Positions 53,406 to 64,000 of a stretch of DNA of 64,000 bases are shown here, piece after piece. A model generated the notes under the pieces. It saw only the letters and a program-made list of their open reading frames with translations, was not told the origin of the DNA and ran no database searches. Source of the DNA: Muscardinus avellanarius (lineage: Eukaryota > Chordata > Mammalia > Rodentia > Gliridae). Numbering within the stretch: position 1 is the stretch's first letter; each line of letters opens with the position of its first letter. Where the stretch lies: contig OY726569.1 in NCBI GenBank assembly GCA_963383645.1, forward strand, positions 75,120,635 through 75,184,634, in the 5' to 3' direction. Made by a program: the position numbers and the translations under genes.

Positions 53406-56192
53406 GAGACTTCCGGAAAGATGGCGACTGAGAAAAGCGGGGCTTAAGAGCCCTGCTAACAACCAATCTCCATTACCACAAAATCAGCGCCTTTCATAGC
53501 CAGAAAACACCATCACCAGAGAAACAAAAAAATCACCAGGCTCCAGAGAGAAAGCTGACTGAGAACAGAGCTCAGAGCCACAGAGGAGATACACCGGCCT
53601 CACGCCCGAGGACGTGGCAGCAGCGCCATACTGCCGGCGGCAGCAGCGAATTCACCGGACGGCTACAGCAAGCCGAGGTGAGCCACTGCGGAACAGCCAG
53701 GCGGGATTTCTCGCCGCAGGTAAAATCTAAAGTTCCCAGTGGCTGAGCTCAGCACACGCTGCAGGGATTCAGAGTGGAAATCAAAACAAAGAAGAAATAA
53801 GCCAGCCTCATGGCCGAGGGCGTAGCAGCGGCGCCATATTGCCACCGGCGGCAGCAGCAGAGATTTCACCGAATCCAGTACAGCTACATCTGCGTACTCA
53901 AGAACAGTGAGTCAAATTGCGGGCCAAAGAGGAGAAATCCCAGTACTGCACTCCCTGGGACTTGACCCTGTGGGGGAGGGGCGGTGGCAGAGATATCACA
54001 CCATAGGAGAACGTGCAACCTGGCACCCCCCATAGTTTAAAGCAGCCTCTATCGACTCTCTGGGTCGGAGACTCTGTGATACAACCCAGTAAAGGAGTAG
54101 TGGGGTCTGAGATACTACTGACTCGAGATCCAGAACACCTTAAGTGAAGTCGTAGTGACCCAAGGGAAGAACCCAGAGAAGGCACAAACTTCCGAAATCA
54201 TGGGAAAGAGGAATAACACTGGAGCAATGAATGCCCACAACCCCACAACATCAGAACCTGATAAAACAGAAAATCAGAGATTTCTAGAAGATCAAATCAG
54301 GAAAATAACTGTAGAAATAATAGAGGTGCTTCGAAAAGAACTCAGAGAGAGCCAAAAACAGATAAAGGATGCAATTAATGAAGTAAAGGCCTCAATTCAA
54401 AGCACAAACAACCGATTAGAACACATGGAGAACAGAATCTTGCTCTTAGAAGATGATCATTCCAAATATGAACGCATAGTTTCTAATCTAGAAAAAAATA
54501 TCCAACAGCAGGAATCTGATATTGAAGAAATATGGGCCCATTTTAAGAGAGCTAACCTAAGAATAATTGGAATAGAGGAGGGAAAAGAAAGTGAAACTAA
54601 AGGGATCAACAATCTCTTCAAGGAAGTAATAGCAGAAAATTTTCCAAACATAGAGCAAGAGGTTGATACACAGGTCCAGGAAACTTATAGAACTCCCTTT
54701 AGACAGGATTGGAGAAGAGGATCCCCATGCCACATAATTGTCAAAATGACCAATGTGGAAGCCAAGCAGAGAATCTTAAAGGCAACAAAAACAAAGGGCC
54801 AAGTGACATTCAGAGGTAAACCAACTAGAATCACTCCAGACTTCCCAAACCAAGTCATGAGAGCCAGAAGGGCTTGGAGTAACATATTCCAAACTCTGAA
54901 AGAAAACCACTTCCAGCAAAAAATTTCCTACCCAGCAAAACTTTCTATCAAATTAGATGGAGAAAAAAGAAGCTTCCATGACAAACAGAAACTGAAGGAA
55001 TTTATGTCTTCAAAACCAGCACTAGAGAAAATACTCAAAGAGATTAACTACAAAGAAGAAATAGGTAACACACACCAGAACCAGAGAAACAAGAGTTTCC
55101 ATCCAACAGACAACTAAGATTGGTTATCTGTGGAGATTCATTATTTATGTTAGTCTTTTACCTATCTCTAAATGGTATTGTTTGCCTTTATTGTTGTTAA
55201 TTTTTAGGATTTCTAGTTGGAATATTAATATACCTTCAGATATGGCATTTGGAAATATTTTATCCCATTCTATTAGTAACTGTTAACTCTATTTACATTG
55301 TCTTTGGATATACAATATTTTTTTCTATTTTTTAGGGAGTTTGTATACTCTTCTGTTGCCTGTGCCATTGAAATCATATCCAAGAAATCACTGCCAATTT
55401 CAATGTTGTGAGGTTTTATGACCCAGATTTTCTTCTAAAAGTTTATAGTCTTAAGATTTATATTTAGGTCTTTTATCTATTTTGAGTTAATATTTGTATA
55501 TGGGATTAGGTAAGGGTCCAACTTTATTCTTTTCCATGTAATTATTATGTTTCAACAATATTTAGTTAAAAGATTATTATTTCCAACACCAAATGTTCGT
55601 GGAAACCTTGTCAAAAATAACTTGACAATATAGGGAAGAATTTAGCTCTAGGCTTGTATTTAACTCCAATGGTTTATATAACTGCCTTTAGAACAGTACT
55701 ACACTGTTTCAATTATTGTAGCTTTATATGGTTTGAAATCAGAAAATATATATCTTCTAGCTTTGTTCTTTTTCAAGATCGTTTTGTGTATCTAGAGTCC
55801 ATATTCCATATTAGGATAGATTTTTTTTCTGAAAAATAAATATATAAATATATGATAGTTTCACCTAAAAAATAGGAAAAAAATATTCTCTGGTAAGAAA
55901 GAAAGCAAAATGAAATATTGAAATGTTATCTTTAAGTCATCAAAAGCTTGGTATCAGACAAATGAAACTGTTATGTGAGATTATCATTTTTAATTTTGGA
56001 TAAATTGCTATAATAATTGATGTCAACCACTAAGCCAAGCATGGGAGGGAGGGATGGGGAGAGAATGGGGTGGGGATTGGGTGGGGGCTGACTGGGCGAA
56101 GTGTGCATGTATGTCTATAAAAGTTTGTATCCCACTATGATGTCTGAATACAGTGCACCAATAAAAAAAATAAATAAATTAAAAAATAAAAA
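53406..56192 (+). mobile_element. Composite half-L1 (HAL1-like) element, copy C, full length, 12-base target-site duplication
   Basis: Same architecture as copy B: 5'UTR 53406-54154, intact ORF1 54155-55117, inverted ORF2-derived segment about 55250-55836, spacer, G-rich L1 3' end (about 56040-56090) and A-rich tail. ATAAAAAAATAG at 53394-53405 and 56193-56204 is the target-site duplication, and the interrupted old L1 ORF2 resumes directly after it. It differs from copy B only by scattered single-base changes, so both derive from one recently active source. Confidence 0.95.
54155..55117 (+). CDS. Intact L1 ORF1 protein of composite element C
   Basis: 320 residues, same length and domain order as the ORF1 of copy B, differing at five positions (18 E/K, 105 N/Y, 224 I/T, 289 V/A, 318 I/T). 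It shares coiled-coil heptads, the RRM core NLRIIGIEEGKE and the C-terminal domain without any stop. It keeps the expected ending (ALEKILKEINYKEE...), unlike the frameshifted copy A. That two insertions retain full frames shows recent amplification, and perhaps selection for ORF1p in the source element; the sequence alone cannot separate these. Confidence 0.9.
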   Translation: MTQGKNPEKAQTSEIMGKRNNTGAMNAHNPTTSEPDKTENQRFLEDQIRKITVEIIEVLRKELRESQKQIKDAINEVKASIQSTNNRLEHMENRILLLEDDHSKYERIVSNLEKNIQQQESDIEEIWAHFKRANLRIIGIEEGKESETKGINNLFKEVIAENFPNIEQEVDTQVQETYRTPFRQDWRRGSPCHIIVKMTNVEAKQRILKATKTKGQVTFRGKPTRITPDFPNQVMRARRAWSNIFQTLKENHFQQKISYPAKLSIKLDGEKRSFHDKQKLKEFMSSKPALEKILKEINYKEEIGNTHQNQRNKSFHPTDN

Positions 56193-56204
56193 ATAAAAAA
56201 ATAG

Positions 56205-56560
56205 CATGTAGGTTCCTCATAAAACTAAAAATAAACCTACCATACTATCTAGCTATCCCACTTATGGCTATATGAAATAAAGTCAGCATGCAAAAGTGAT
56301 ACCTATGTGTCCATGCCTACGGAAGCACTATTCACAATAGCCAAGCTATGAAATCAGACTAGGTGCCCAATGTCAGAGTAATAGATAAAGAAAATGTGGT
56401 ATATATACACAATGGAATATTATCCGGCCATAAGGAATGAAACAATTCATTCACAGGATAATGGATGAAACTAGAGGTCATAATATTACATGAACTAAGT
56501 CAGGCACAGAAAGACAAGGAGCCACTTACCATGAGTTCTACAGCTTAAGGAAAGAAACCT
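56205..56560 (+). mobile_element. Old L1 ORF2 C-terminus (right part, continuing from 53393)
   Basis: CACTATTCACAATAGCCAAG, TATATACACAATGGAATATT and GGATGAAACTAGAGGTCAT continue the C-terminal ORF2 reading exactly where copy C interrupted it. Confidence 0.85.
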
Positions 56561-56700
56561 GCAATTTTCTCCAGGATAGCCACTGTTGAGAATGTGGCTT
56601 GACTGACACCTTCAATATACCCTTGTAGGACCCTGAGCAAAGGACCTAGCTCAGCCATGTCCAGGTGCTCATCTGGATAAACTGTAAGAAAATAAGTGTA

Positions 56701-56893
56701 GGCTGGGCATAGTGTGTACCTATAATCCTTGTACTTGGGAGGCTGAGACAGGACGAAGCCAATCTCAGCAACTTAGTGAAGCTCTCAGCAACTTAGCAAG
56801 ACCTTGTTGCCAAAAGAAAATTGAGCTGGAGATGTAGTTCAGAGGTTGAGTGCCCTGGATTCAATCCCCAGTACCATCACAAAATAAAATAAG
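56701..56893 (+). mobile_element. Dimeric SINE, diverged
   Basis: GGCTGGGCATAGTGTGTACC to ATCCCCAGTACCATC. Confidence 0.85.
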
Positions 56894-56894
56894 G

Positions 56895-57300
56895 TAATAA
56901 ATGTATGTTATTTTAAGCAGCCAAGGAGGTAGTTATTTGTTTCATAGTATAGGAAATAAATATACTTCAAATACTTGGTACATCTTATCTGCTATTGATT
57001 TCTTTACCTGAGGCACACCATCCCAAGTCAACACTCACATAGTTTTAACCACTGGAACATGTACTTTGTGCTAGGGCTTCTGTTCTACCTCTCACTAGCA
57101 GTAGAATCTCCATTGCCAGTTCCTGGAAGTAGGATGCCTCCCTGTTGCTGTATCAGATCCTGAAGTAGCTGAAAGTTAGCCTCCAATCTCAGAATAAGTG
57201 GAGAAAATACAATTTATATTGAAGAGCAAGGGACTGCTGGAAATATTTTGTGGATAATCAGTTAGCAAAACAACAATGGAAATGGAAAAGTTCATTGACT
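56895..57300 (+). other. No certain feature; possibly the start of the ERVL relic
   Basis: Unassigned. Some phrases look retroviral-internal, but I cannot anchor them. Confidence 0.3.
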
Positions 57301-58460
57301 TGGGCACATTCTACCAAAATATGGGATTTTATGCCCTGACAAACATCTCAGGACATTGTGCAAACTTTCTCCTTGAAATGGCTTCTAGAGGTTTAGAAAA
57401 AGAATGCCCACATAGTGAAATTGAAATGCCAGAATTGGCATGACATGATAAAGGGATTAAAAGGTTCTTGGAAATAAGAATGATAAATGTATTACACATG
57501 AACAAAAGGGCCTTCCGAAGATAGTGTTCCACAGGAATGGGAACACATCATTTGCCAATAGCATACAGAATGTGCCAATGACAGGTGTGCTAGCATTGCT
57601 GAAAGGTCCAGTGTTGACTTGGTAATCCAGGGCTAACAGTAGGAGAGGATGTACAGAATTTGGCTTACTAATAGCATGAATGAGAATCTGAGGTCAGGGG
57701 CAATGCTTAACTATCCCAGAGGGCAAAACCTGAACCCACTGCCTGTAAAGGTAGACAGGGCCCTAGAAAAAGTTTTACATCACCACAGCAAATGTAAGCA
57801 ATAATCATCCTCCCAGTCCTCTCCCAAAGGCAATTATAGCTACCTATACAGATAACCATGCAAGAAAAAGAGAATTCTCCACACATTTTAAGAACCACTG
57901 GACACAGGGACCTAACTGATAGTGATATCCAGGAACTCAAAGCATTGTCATGGCCTTCTTGTTAGAATAAAAGCATATGAAAACCAAATGATAAATGGAG
58001 TCTAGTCACAATTCAACTTGCAGTGGGCCACTAGTCAGTCCTATGGACCCAGGGTTATGACAGTGCTTCATCCCTCTATCATATTATAATATAGAGAGTA
58101 GATGGGTCATCCCATAGAACGTTATATTTATCTAGTAGACTGATGACATCATGATAATTAACAGAGGCACACAAGAGGTCATGATCACTGAAGGCTTGCT
58201 AAGACACATGAGCTCAGAGGGTAGAAGATACTCTTTGGTATCACAATAAATTGTGATCAGTGACATGCTACACCAATAAATACTTTTAGTTGTTTAACTC
58301 TCCAGAATAGGCTGTGATATTCTTTCCAAAGTAAGGCCAAATTATTACATCTCTTGCCTCCTACCATGAAGAATGAATCATAATGCTTAGGGAATGTTTG
58401 GGTTTATAGAGGTAGCAAATATAGTACCTAAGACCACTGCTCCGGTCCTTATATTTGATA
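57301..58460 (+). mobile_element. ERVL-class endogenous retrovirus, pol relic
   Basis: From about 57880 the sequence follows the protease to reverse-transcriptase part of class III (ERVL) pol: CACTGGACACAGGGACCTAA, GATAAATGGAGTCTAGTCAC, CAGTGGGCCACTAGTCAGTC. A degenerate RT active-site box lies at 58136-58153, and the later RT/connection part at 58290-58450 (ATTCTTTCCAAAGTAAGGCC, CTGCTCCGGTCCTTATATTT). Sequence between protease and RT is largely deleted, and all frames are broken. Assignment upstream of 57880 is weaker. A dead fossil with no LTR in view. Confidence 0.65.
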
Positions 58461-58478
58461 ACATAATAGACTGCCAAG

Positions 58479-58545
58479 TTGGGGCTAGGAATATAGCTCA
58501 CTGGTGCAATGCTTATCTGCTGGGTGAAAGGCCTTGGCTTCAATC
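58479..58545 (+). mobile_element. Monomeric ID element (tRNA-derived SINE)
   Basis: GGGGCTAGGAATATAGCTCA with an A-box-like start and a B-box-like GGCTTCAATC. Unlike the dimers it retains the full tRNA-type middle. Not a functional tRNA. Confidence 0.75.
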
Positions 58546-58549
58546 TTTT

Positions 58550-58757
58550 GTTTGTTTGGGGTACTAGGTATGGAACCCTGTGGCATTCTACCTCTGAAAT
58601 ATTCCTCCAGCCCTATTTATTTTTTATTTGGAAACAGGGTCTCACTGACTTGTGGAGGTCTTCACTAAGCTACTAAGACTGGCTGCAAACCTGCAATCTT
58701 TCTATCTCAGAATCTTAAGTACTGGGATTACAAGCATATACCATCACACCCAGCTGA
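58550..58757 (-). mobile_element. Dimeric SINE
   Basis: GGGTACTAGGTATGGAACCC to ATACCATCACACCCAGC. Confidence 0.87.
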
Positions 58758-58759
58758 AA

Positions 58760-59640
58760 ACATTTTTGTTTGTTTTGTTTTTGACTTTTGGCAAGGCAAA
58801 TTTTGTTTTGCAAAAAGAAATCCTGCCACCAGTAAGTCAGGCGTATAGAAACGGCATGGAAGAAAACTGCTGGGCATTTTATTTCCAGCTTGGGGTTTCT
58901 GTGCCATGCTCCCATTGATGGAAATATAGCCTCACAATCTTTATGCTACTGGCTGAATGGGATGACGAGAAAGGGGTTGGCACTCACAATTTCCAGGAAA
59001 TGCTATCTTTACAAAAACACATGCCCACACAAAGCTACACAACAGCAGTTTTACAAAATGGAGCCCAAGTCAAGCTATGCCTTTGACAGAAAAGATTTAA
59101 ACTATTAGTCCCCCCTCTTTTTTATACACTAATACTCGTTTCTTAAAATTCTGTTAGCATATGATAACTTTTACTCTCAAGGGAGTCATCAACTTCAGCA
59201 TCTCCAGCTAAGTCATATCCAAACAATTTTCCTAGATCATACTCCTGGTGGCATCTAGTTGTTTAGCTGTTCCCTTGATAGCATCTCGAGTATAGTTGAC
59301 AAGTCTCTGCTGATTGTATATAATTTTCAAAACAAAACAAAAACACAGCATACAATTTAGCCTATCGACTACTATTGCTGTGACCATTTGTACTAATAAT
59401 TTGCTTCTGTCCATAACTATCTGTCTTTAGTTCTCACATATTTGGCAGAGCTGTCTATAAATCAAGCATCTTGTTTTTTAGGTGTCTGGTGATCCTAGAC
59501 CTGGTAAAACCTCTGGAGGGACAAGCTTAGTTTTATAGCATGTTATATGGACTCCATGAGTATGGCTCCCTTCTTATAACCCAGAACAACACACTTGATT
59601 ATGGTTATACTTTCCTGCTACAGAAATCATTTTTAAATAA
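58760..59640 (-). mobile_element. Endogenous retrovirus 3' end: env transmembrane relic, polypurine tract and LTR start
   Basis: On the minus strand, 59420-59130 encodes a short, stop-broken stretch like the ectodomain of a retroviral Env transmembrane subunit (the frame at 59414-59232 ends at a premature stop inside the heptad-like region). A perfect polypurine tract, AAAAAAGAGGGGGG (59123-59110), follows, then LTR-like sequence with an AATAAA signal (about 58882-58877 on minus). The order env - PPT - LTR is diagnostic. The class cannot be set by eye, and upstream env/pol is absent or unrecognisable. Non-functional. Confidence 0.55.
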
Positions 59641-59646
59641 AAATAA

Positions 59647-59744
59647 AAGATGGATGGGGGTGTAGTTCAGAGGGAGAATGCTCCTGACTTCAATTCCTAG
59701 TACCTGTCCCCAGTAAGGTGTTTGTTTGTTTGTTTGTTTGTTTA
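59647..59744 (+). mobile_element. ID-like arm with (GTTT)n
   Basis: GGGGGTGTAGTTCAGAGGGA to TTCCTAGTACCTG, followed by GTTT repeats (59720-59743). Confidence 0.75.
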
Positions 59745-60540
59745 GGTTTAAAAATTTTGCCCCTACACTGTTAGGGGTTGGGAAGATTTGATCATGGATA
59801 GAGTCAGTTGTTTTTACTTCTTTATGCTGACAGATTGGTTAGTGTCAAGGTGTCAAATTCATGATCAGACATCTCTCATATTAAATACTGGAAATCGCCC
59901 TGTAGCTCTTGTCTGACCTGTGTCCAGCTTACTTCTACCCTAAGAGCCACTTTATGAAAGATCCCTGATCAAGAGAAAAGATTCTGGTGTTGCTGCCAGG
60001 TGCAACACAGAGGAGGCAACTACTCAAACTATATGAAATAACAGAAGCAATGTAAGAGAGGAGAGCACACATCACAGAGCCAGTCAGAAGGGGGAAGCTA
60101 TCCAGGACACATACAATCAGCTAATAGGTAAGGAGTAAGAGATGATGAAAGAGACATATGGTCCTAAACCTTTACTGAGGTCCAGAGTGTTACCCATAAA
60201 TAATTCTAATTGAAGGGTTGAAAGAAAGCAGATAACTTTCATGGAGTCACACTGTGACTAAGAAGTGTGCAATATGGCATATCTGTGTGTGGGATATGAG
60301 ATCAGTGGGGTGAGTCATGAATGCTGCACCCAGCAGTGCCATAGGAAGGTGTCTTCAGGAGGTTGTTGGATAAGGCAGATTCCTGGATTGATCACACTGA
60401 ACAACTGGGGGAGAAGTAGAGAACTGAAAATTGTCAAAGGTGACTAAGCCCTGCTATTGGTAAGAGAAAGTTAAACCTATATTCAAACATGGATGCCAAA
60501 AAGTAAATAGTCTGCATGAACAGAGAGCCTATAAAATAAA
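59745..60540 (+). other. No recognisable feature
   Basis: Unique-looking intergenic sequence with no coding or repeat signal that I can support. Confidence 0.4.
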
Positions 60541-60544
60541 TTGT

Positions 60545-61640
60545 ATTTGCCAGCTACTCCTGATAAGAATTAATATTCTCGAAAGTATAAAGAACTCAAA
60601 AAACCTAACAACAAAAACCCCAATCAACCCAATCACTAAATGAGCAACTGAAATATGTAGACGATTTTCATTATATACATAAATAATAATATATATTGTC
60701 AAAAATATATATAAAGATGTTCAACATCCTCAGAAATAAGGGAAATGCAAATTAAAACAACATTGAAATATTATCTCATTCTAGTTAGAATGGCAATTAT
60801 CAAGACTACAAAAAATATAAGTACCTGTGAGGATGGGGGGAAAAGGAACATTTAAACATTGTTTGTAGGATTATAAACTAGTAAACTGCTATGGAGATCA
60901 GTATGAAGTTTACTCAAGACAAAATCTAAGCCCAGTGTGGTGGTACACACCTGTAATTCCAGTACTTGGGACGGTTGACACAGAAGGATCATAAGTCTGA
61001 GGCCAGCCTCAACAACTTAATGAGATCCTCAGTAACTTAGCAATGCCCTATTTCAAAATAAAAGTCTAGGGTAGAATGTCTCTGGGTTCAATCTCCAGGA
61101 TCAAAAAGTAATCAATAAATATAAAGACTAGGAATAGAACCACCACCATATGGCCCTTCTTGGTATCATTCAAAAAGAATTAAAGTCAGAACACTATAAT
61201 GATACATGCACATCTATGTTTATAGCAGCATAATTCACAAATTACTTGGTTATGGGAGTATCTCAGGTGTCCACTGACAAATGGATTATAAAAATGTGTT
61301 AAAATATGCACGATAGAGTTTCACTCACAAAGAACAAAATTATGTAACTTTCTGGAGAATGAATGGAACTAGAGAACATCATGCTAAGTGAGATAAGCCA
61401 GACTCAGAAAAATCAAGGACTGCATATATAGAAACTAGAGAGAAAGGGGGGAAGGAAAGAAACAGGACCTCATCAAAATTAAACCAGTAGAGTAGCAGAA
61501 GGGGACCAGGCAAGGTAGGTAGAAAGGAAAAGAGGAAGTATAGGGAAGGAAACAGAGCAAATAATGTTACTTGCATATATAAAAGTGTCACTACTATGAA
61601 TCTCAATGCTATGCATAATTATAATGAACCAGTATAATTT
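60545..61640 (+). mobile_element. Old L1 ORF2 C-terminus and 3'UTR
   Basis: CATCCTCAGAAATAAGGGAA, TTCTAGTTAGAATGGCAATT, GAATGAATGGAACTAGAGAA and a purine-rich 3'UTR (61440-61560). Interrupted by a SINE. Confidence 0.8.
60931..61108 (+). mobile_element. Dimeric SINE, diverged
   Basis: GCCCAGTGTGGTGGTACACA to TCTCCAGGATC; ID-like arm shortened. Confidence 0.83.
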
Positions 61641-61678
61641 TTAAAGTATGAAGACAGTAAATTTTGTTGTTGTCAGGT

Positions 61679-61863
61679 TTTTTTTTTTTTTTGGTGGTAC
61701 TGGAACCCTTACTAACTCCAGGCTACACTCCCAGACCTATTTTTATATTTTCAATTGGAAACAGGGTGTCTTAAACCAGCGAAGCTGGCTTAGAACCTGT
61801 GAGATCCTCCTGTCTCCGTCTCCCAAATGCAGAGATTACAAGTGTGTGCTACCACACCCAGCT
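61679..61863 (-). mobile_element. Dimeric SINE, TTCCAGG-type variant, shortened
   Basis: T-run, GGTGGTACTGGAACCCTTAC to GTGCTACCACACCCAGC. Confidence 0.88.
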
Positions 61864-62100
61864 ATGTTTTATTTTTACCACAATAAAGAGATTAGTTGAA
61901 TAACTGAACATCTGAGTAATTATAATTCAGTGATTAAAAATAACACATACTCATATATATTGATAAAAATGTCAAGGAAACATAAAATCACAACTCACTA
62001 CAACATATACATGGTCACCAGGTATACTAAAAGGTGCTCAGTGTCACTAATCATCAGTAAACTGTAAAACATAGTACTACTTTAAAAATATATTTACTGA

Positions 62101-62400
62101 GCTGAGTGTGGTAGTACAAACCTGTAATAACAGTACTTTGGAGGCTGAGACGGGAATCACATGTTCAAAGGCAGCCTCAGTGAGGCTTAGTGAGGTTCTG
62201 TTTCCAAATAAAACCTAAAAAAAGTCTGGGGGTGTAGCTCAGAGGTAGAATGCCCCTGGGTTCAACTGCCAATACCATACACAAATATACATATATTTAT
62301 TTATAAACATATAACTATATTTTATATGTTTACTGTATACATACACATATAGAACAGATATATACATATATAATGTATACATATATTTACTGTATTTTTA
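62101..62400 (+). mobile_element. Dimeric SINE with AT-rich (TACA/TATA) tail
   Basis: GCTGAGTGTGGTAGTACAAA to ATACCATACAC (62284), followed by about 110 bases of TATACA-type repeat. ATATTTACTG at both ends suggests that the duplication encloses the tail. Confidence 0.85.
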
Positions 62401-62436
62401 AGTTGAAATTTTGAAATAAATTTGAAGGAAGAAATT

Positions 62437-63867
62437 GCATATCAAAGGAGTACAAATAGGAAAAGAAGAACTCAAACTTTCACTATTTGCAGATGACATG
62501 ATTCTATACTTAGAAGACCCAACAAACTCAACCAAAAGGCTTACAGAACTAATCAACAAATTCAGCAGTGTCTGGATACAAAATCAATCTTAAATAATCA
62601 GAAGCTTTTCTGTATACAACCATAAATCCATTGAAAAAGAAATTCAGAAGACACTTCTGCACAGGATTTCCCACAAAAAAAATTAAATACTTAGGAATAA
62701 ACTTAACCAAGGAGGTAAAAGACTTCTACAAAGAAAATTATACAACATTGAAAAAAGAAATCGAAGATCTTAGAAGATGGAAAGATCTTCATGAATAGGC
62801 AGAATAAATATCATCAAAATAGCCATACTTCCAAAGTGATCTACCGATTCAGCACAATACCCATTAAATTACCAAGATCATTCCTCACAGACATAGAAAA
62901 ATCAGTCCTTAAATTCATTTGGAACAACAACAACAACAAAACAGAATAGCCAAAGTAGTTCTCAGGAACAAAAACTATGCAGGAGGAATCACAATATCTG
63001 ACTTTAAACAAGGCCATTGTAATAAAAAAAAAACAGCATGGTACTGGCACAGAAACAGATACATAGACCAATGGAGCAGAATAAAAGACTCAGAAACAAA
63101 TACACACACTTATAGCCAATTGATTTTTGACAAAGGGGCCAAAAACATACACTGGAAAAAAAGTATAAATCCCACTTTTTCACCCTGCACAAGAATCGAT
63201 TCAAGATGGATCAAAGACTTGGAAATTAGACCAGAAACTTTGAGGTTCCATGAAGAGGGCATAGGTCTAACACTGCAACACATAGGCACAGATAAAAACT
63301 TTCTCAACAAGACCCCAAAGGCACAAGAAACTAAAAGGTGAATCAATACATGGGACTGCATGAAACTGAAGAGCTTCTGTAACGCAAAGGAAACTGTCAA
63401 GAACCTCAACCGAGAGCCAACATAATGGGAGAAGATTTTTGCCAACTACTCCTCTGATAGAGGACTAATATTTAGAATATAGAGAGACCTCAAGACACTC
63501 AGCACTAAGAAAACAAATAACCCAGTCAACAAATGGACAAGTGAATTAAATAGACACTTCATGAAGAAATTCAAATGGGCAATAAATGCATGAAAAAATG
63601 CTCAACATCATTGGCAATCAGAGAGATGCAAATCAAAACTACCCTGAAATTTCACCTAACTCTAACTAGAATGGCATTCATTCAAAACAAACAACAAATG
63701 TTGGCAAAGATGTGGAGAAGTGAGAACTGTACTGCATTGTTGGTGGGATTGCAAATTAGTGCAACCACTTTGGAAAACAATATGGAGGATCCTGAGAAGA
63801 ATGGGAATGAACTTATCATTTGATCCAACAATACCACTTCTAGGTATCTACCCAAAAGAAAGGAAAC
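62437..63867 (+). mobile_element. 5'-truncated L1 ORF2, young subfamily
   Basis: Starts in the reverse transcriptase just before the FADD box (TTTGCAGATGAC, 62485-62496) and runs to the C-terminal cysteine-rich part (CATTGTTGGTGGGATTGC), where a SINE cuts it. It aligns closely with the L1 at 2552-8331 (bases 4808-5135 and 6620-7770). Frameshifts and stops are present, for example where AAAGCAGAAG has become AATCAGAAGC. Confidence 0.92.
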
Positions 63868-64000
63868 CTCTCAGCTACTTAGTGAGGCTCTCAGCAACTT
63901 AGTGAGACCCTGTTTCCAAATAAAATATAAAATAGGTCTGGGAGTGTAGCCCGGAGGTAGAAAGCCTCTGGGTTCCACCCCCAGTACCACAAAAAAAAAA
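63868..64000 (+). mobile_element. SINE, 5'-truncated, reaching the window end
   Basis: CTCAGCTACTTAGTGAGGCT to CCCCAGTACCAC plus A-tail; only the 3' part of the left arm and the ID-like arm are present. Confidence 0.9.

Noticed and set aside
46624..53869. Antisense frames of 69 and 68 codons in the 5'UTR of copies B (46833-46624) and C (53869-53663), reminiscent of primate L1 ORF0
   Set aside because: The two peptides differ far more than the ORF1 proteins of the same copies, and copy A has no ATG and an earlier stop, so there is no sign of coding constraint.
58479..58545. tRNA gene candidate
   Set aside because: The tRNA-like boxes belong to an ID SINE; no cloverleaf or proper anticodon stem.

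Overview
This is a mammalian nuclear window, almost certainly from a rodent. The dominant SINE is a dimer: a 7SL/B1-like left half (GGCGTGGTGGC...TTGTAATCC...GAGGCTGAGACAGGAGGATC) joined to a tRNA/ID-like right half (GGGTGTAGCTC...GGTTCAATCCC). Such B1-ID dimers belong to non-muroid rodents (squirrel/dormouse/beaver side of the tree); I cannot name the species. Most of the window is retrotransposon sequence, and most small open frames are shadows of it.

Host genes. Three anchors fit the SYNJ2BP-ADAM21-ADAM20 neighbourhood known from human chromosome 14q24. (1) The first coding exon of SYNJ2BP lies on the minus strand at 16036-16099 under a CpG-rich promoter, so bases 1-16035 are probably its intron 1. 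(2) A single-exon ADAM gene on plus (24259-26484, 741 aa) has full ADAM domain order, but the catalytic glutamate of its zinc motif is replaced by alanine. (3) A single-exon ADAM21-like gene on minus (39175-41343, 722 aa) has an intact zinc-protease motif. A decayed 3' fragment of an ADAM gene sits at about 21645-21909. Both ADAM genes have a splice-acceptor-like site a short way upstream of the ATG, as expected if a non-coding 5' exon is joined to one coding exon.

Retrotransposons. The most interesting object is a LINE-1-derived family with no ORF2, present in four copies (1-1938 minus, leaving the window; 5147-6607, 5'-truncated; 46366-49133; 53406-56192). Each complete copy has a GC-rich L1-type 5'UTR, one ORF1, then about 590 bases of L1 ORF2 sequence in INVERTED orientation, a short spacer, and the G-rich 3' end of an ordinary L1. 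Two ORF1 frames (320 aa each) are intact and differ at five residues, and two copies have perfect 12-base target-site duplications. This is a half-L1 (HAL1-like) composite that has spread as a unit, presumably using L1 ORF2 protein in trans.

Layout. 1-16 kb: SYNJ2BP intron 1 with one composite copy, a broken L1 containing a second, and an ancient L1. 16-24 kb: CpG promoter, nested SINEs, L1 ends, an MLT1-like LTR, ADAM relic. 24-42 kb: the two ADAM genes converging on a repeat-filled 12.7 kb (MaLR provirus, old antisense L1s, many SINEs). 42-46 kb: an internally deleted minus-strand L1. 46-56.5 kb: two full-length composite copies and an old L1 interrupted by an LTR, an LTR-like piece and SINEs. 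56.5-64 kb: ERVL pol relic, a retroviral env/LTR relic, L1 3' ends. Subfamily names and divergence statements rest on reading by eye.
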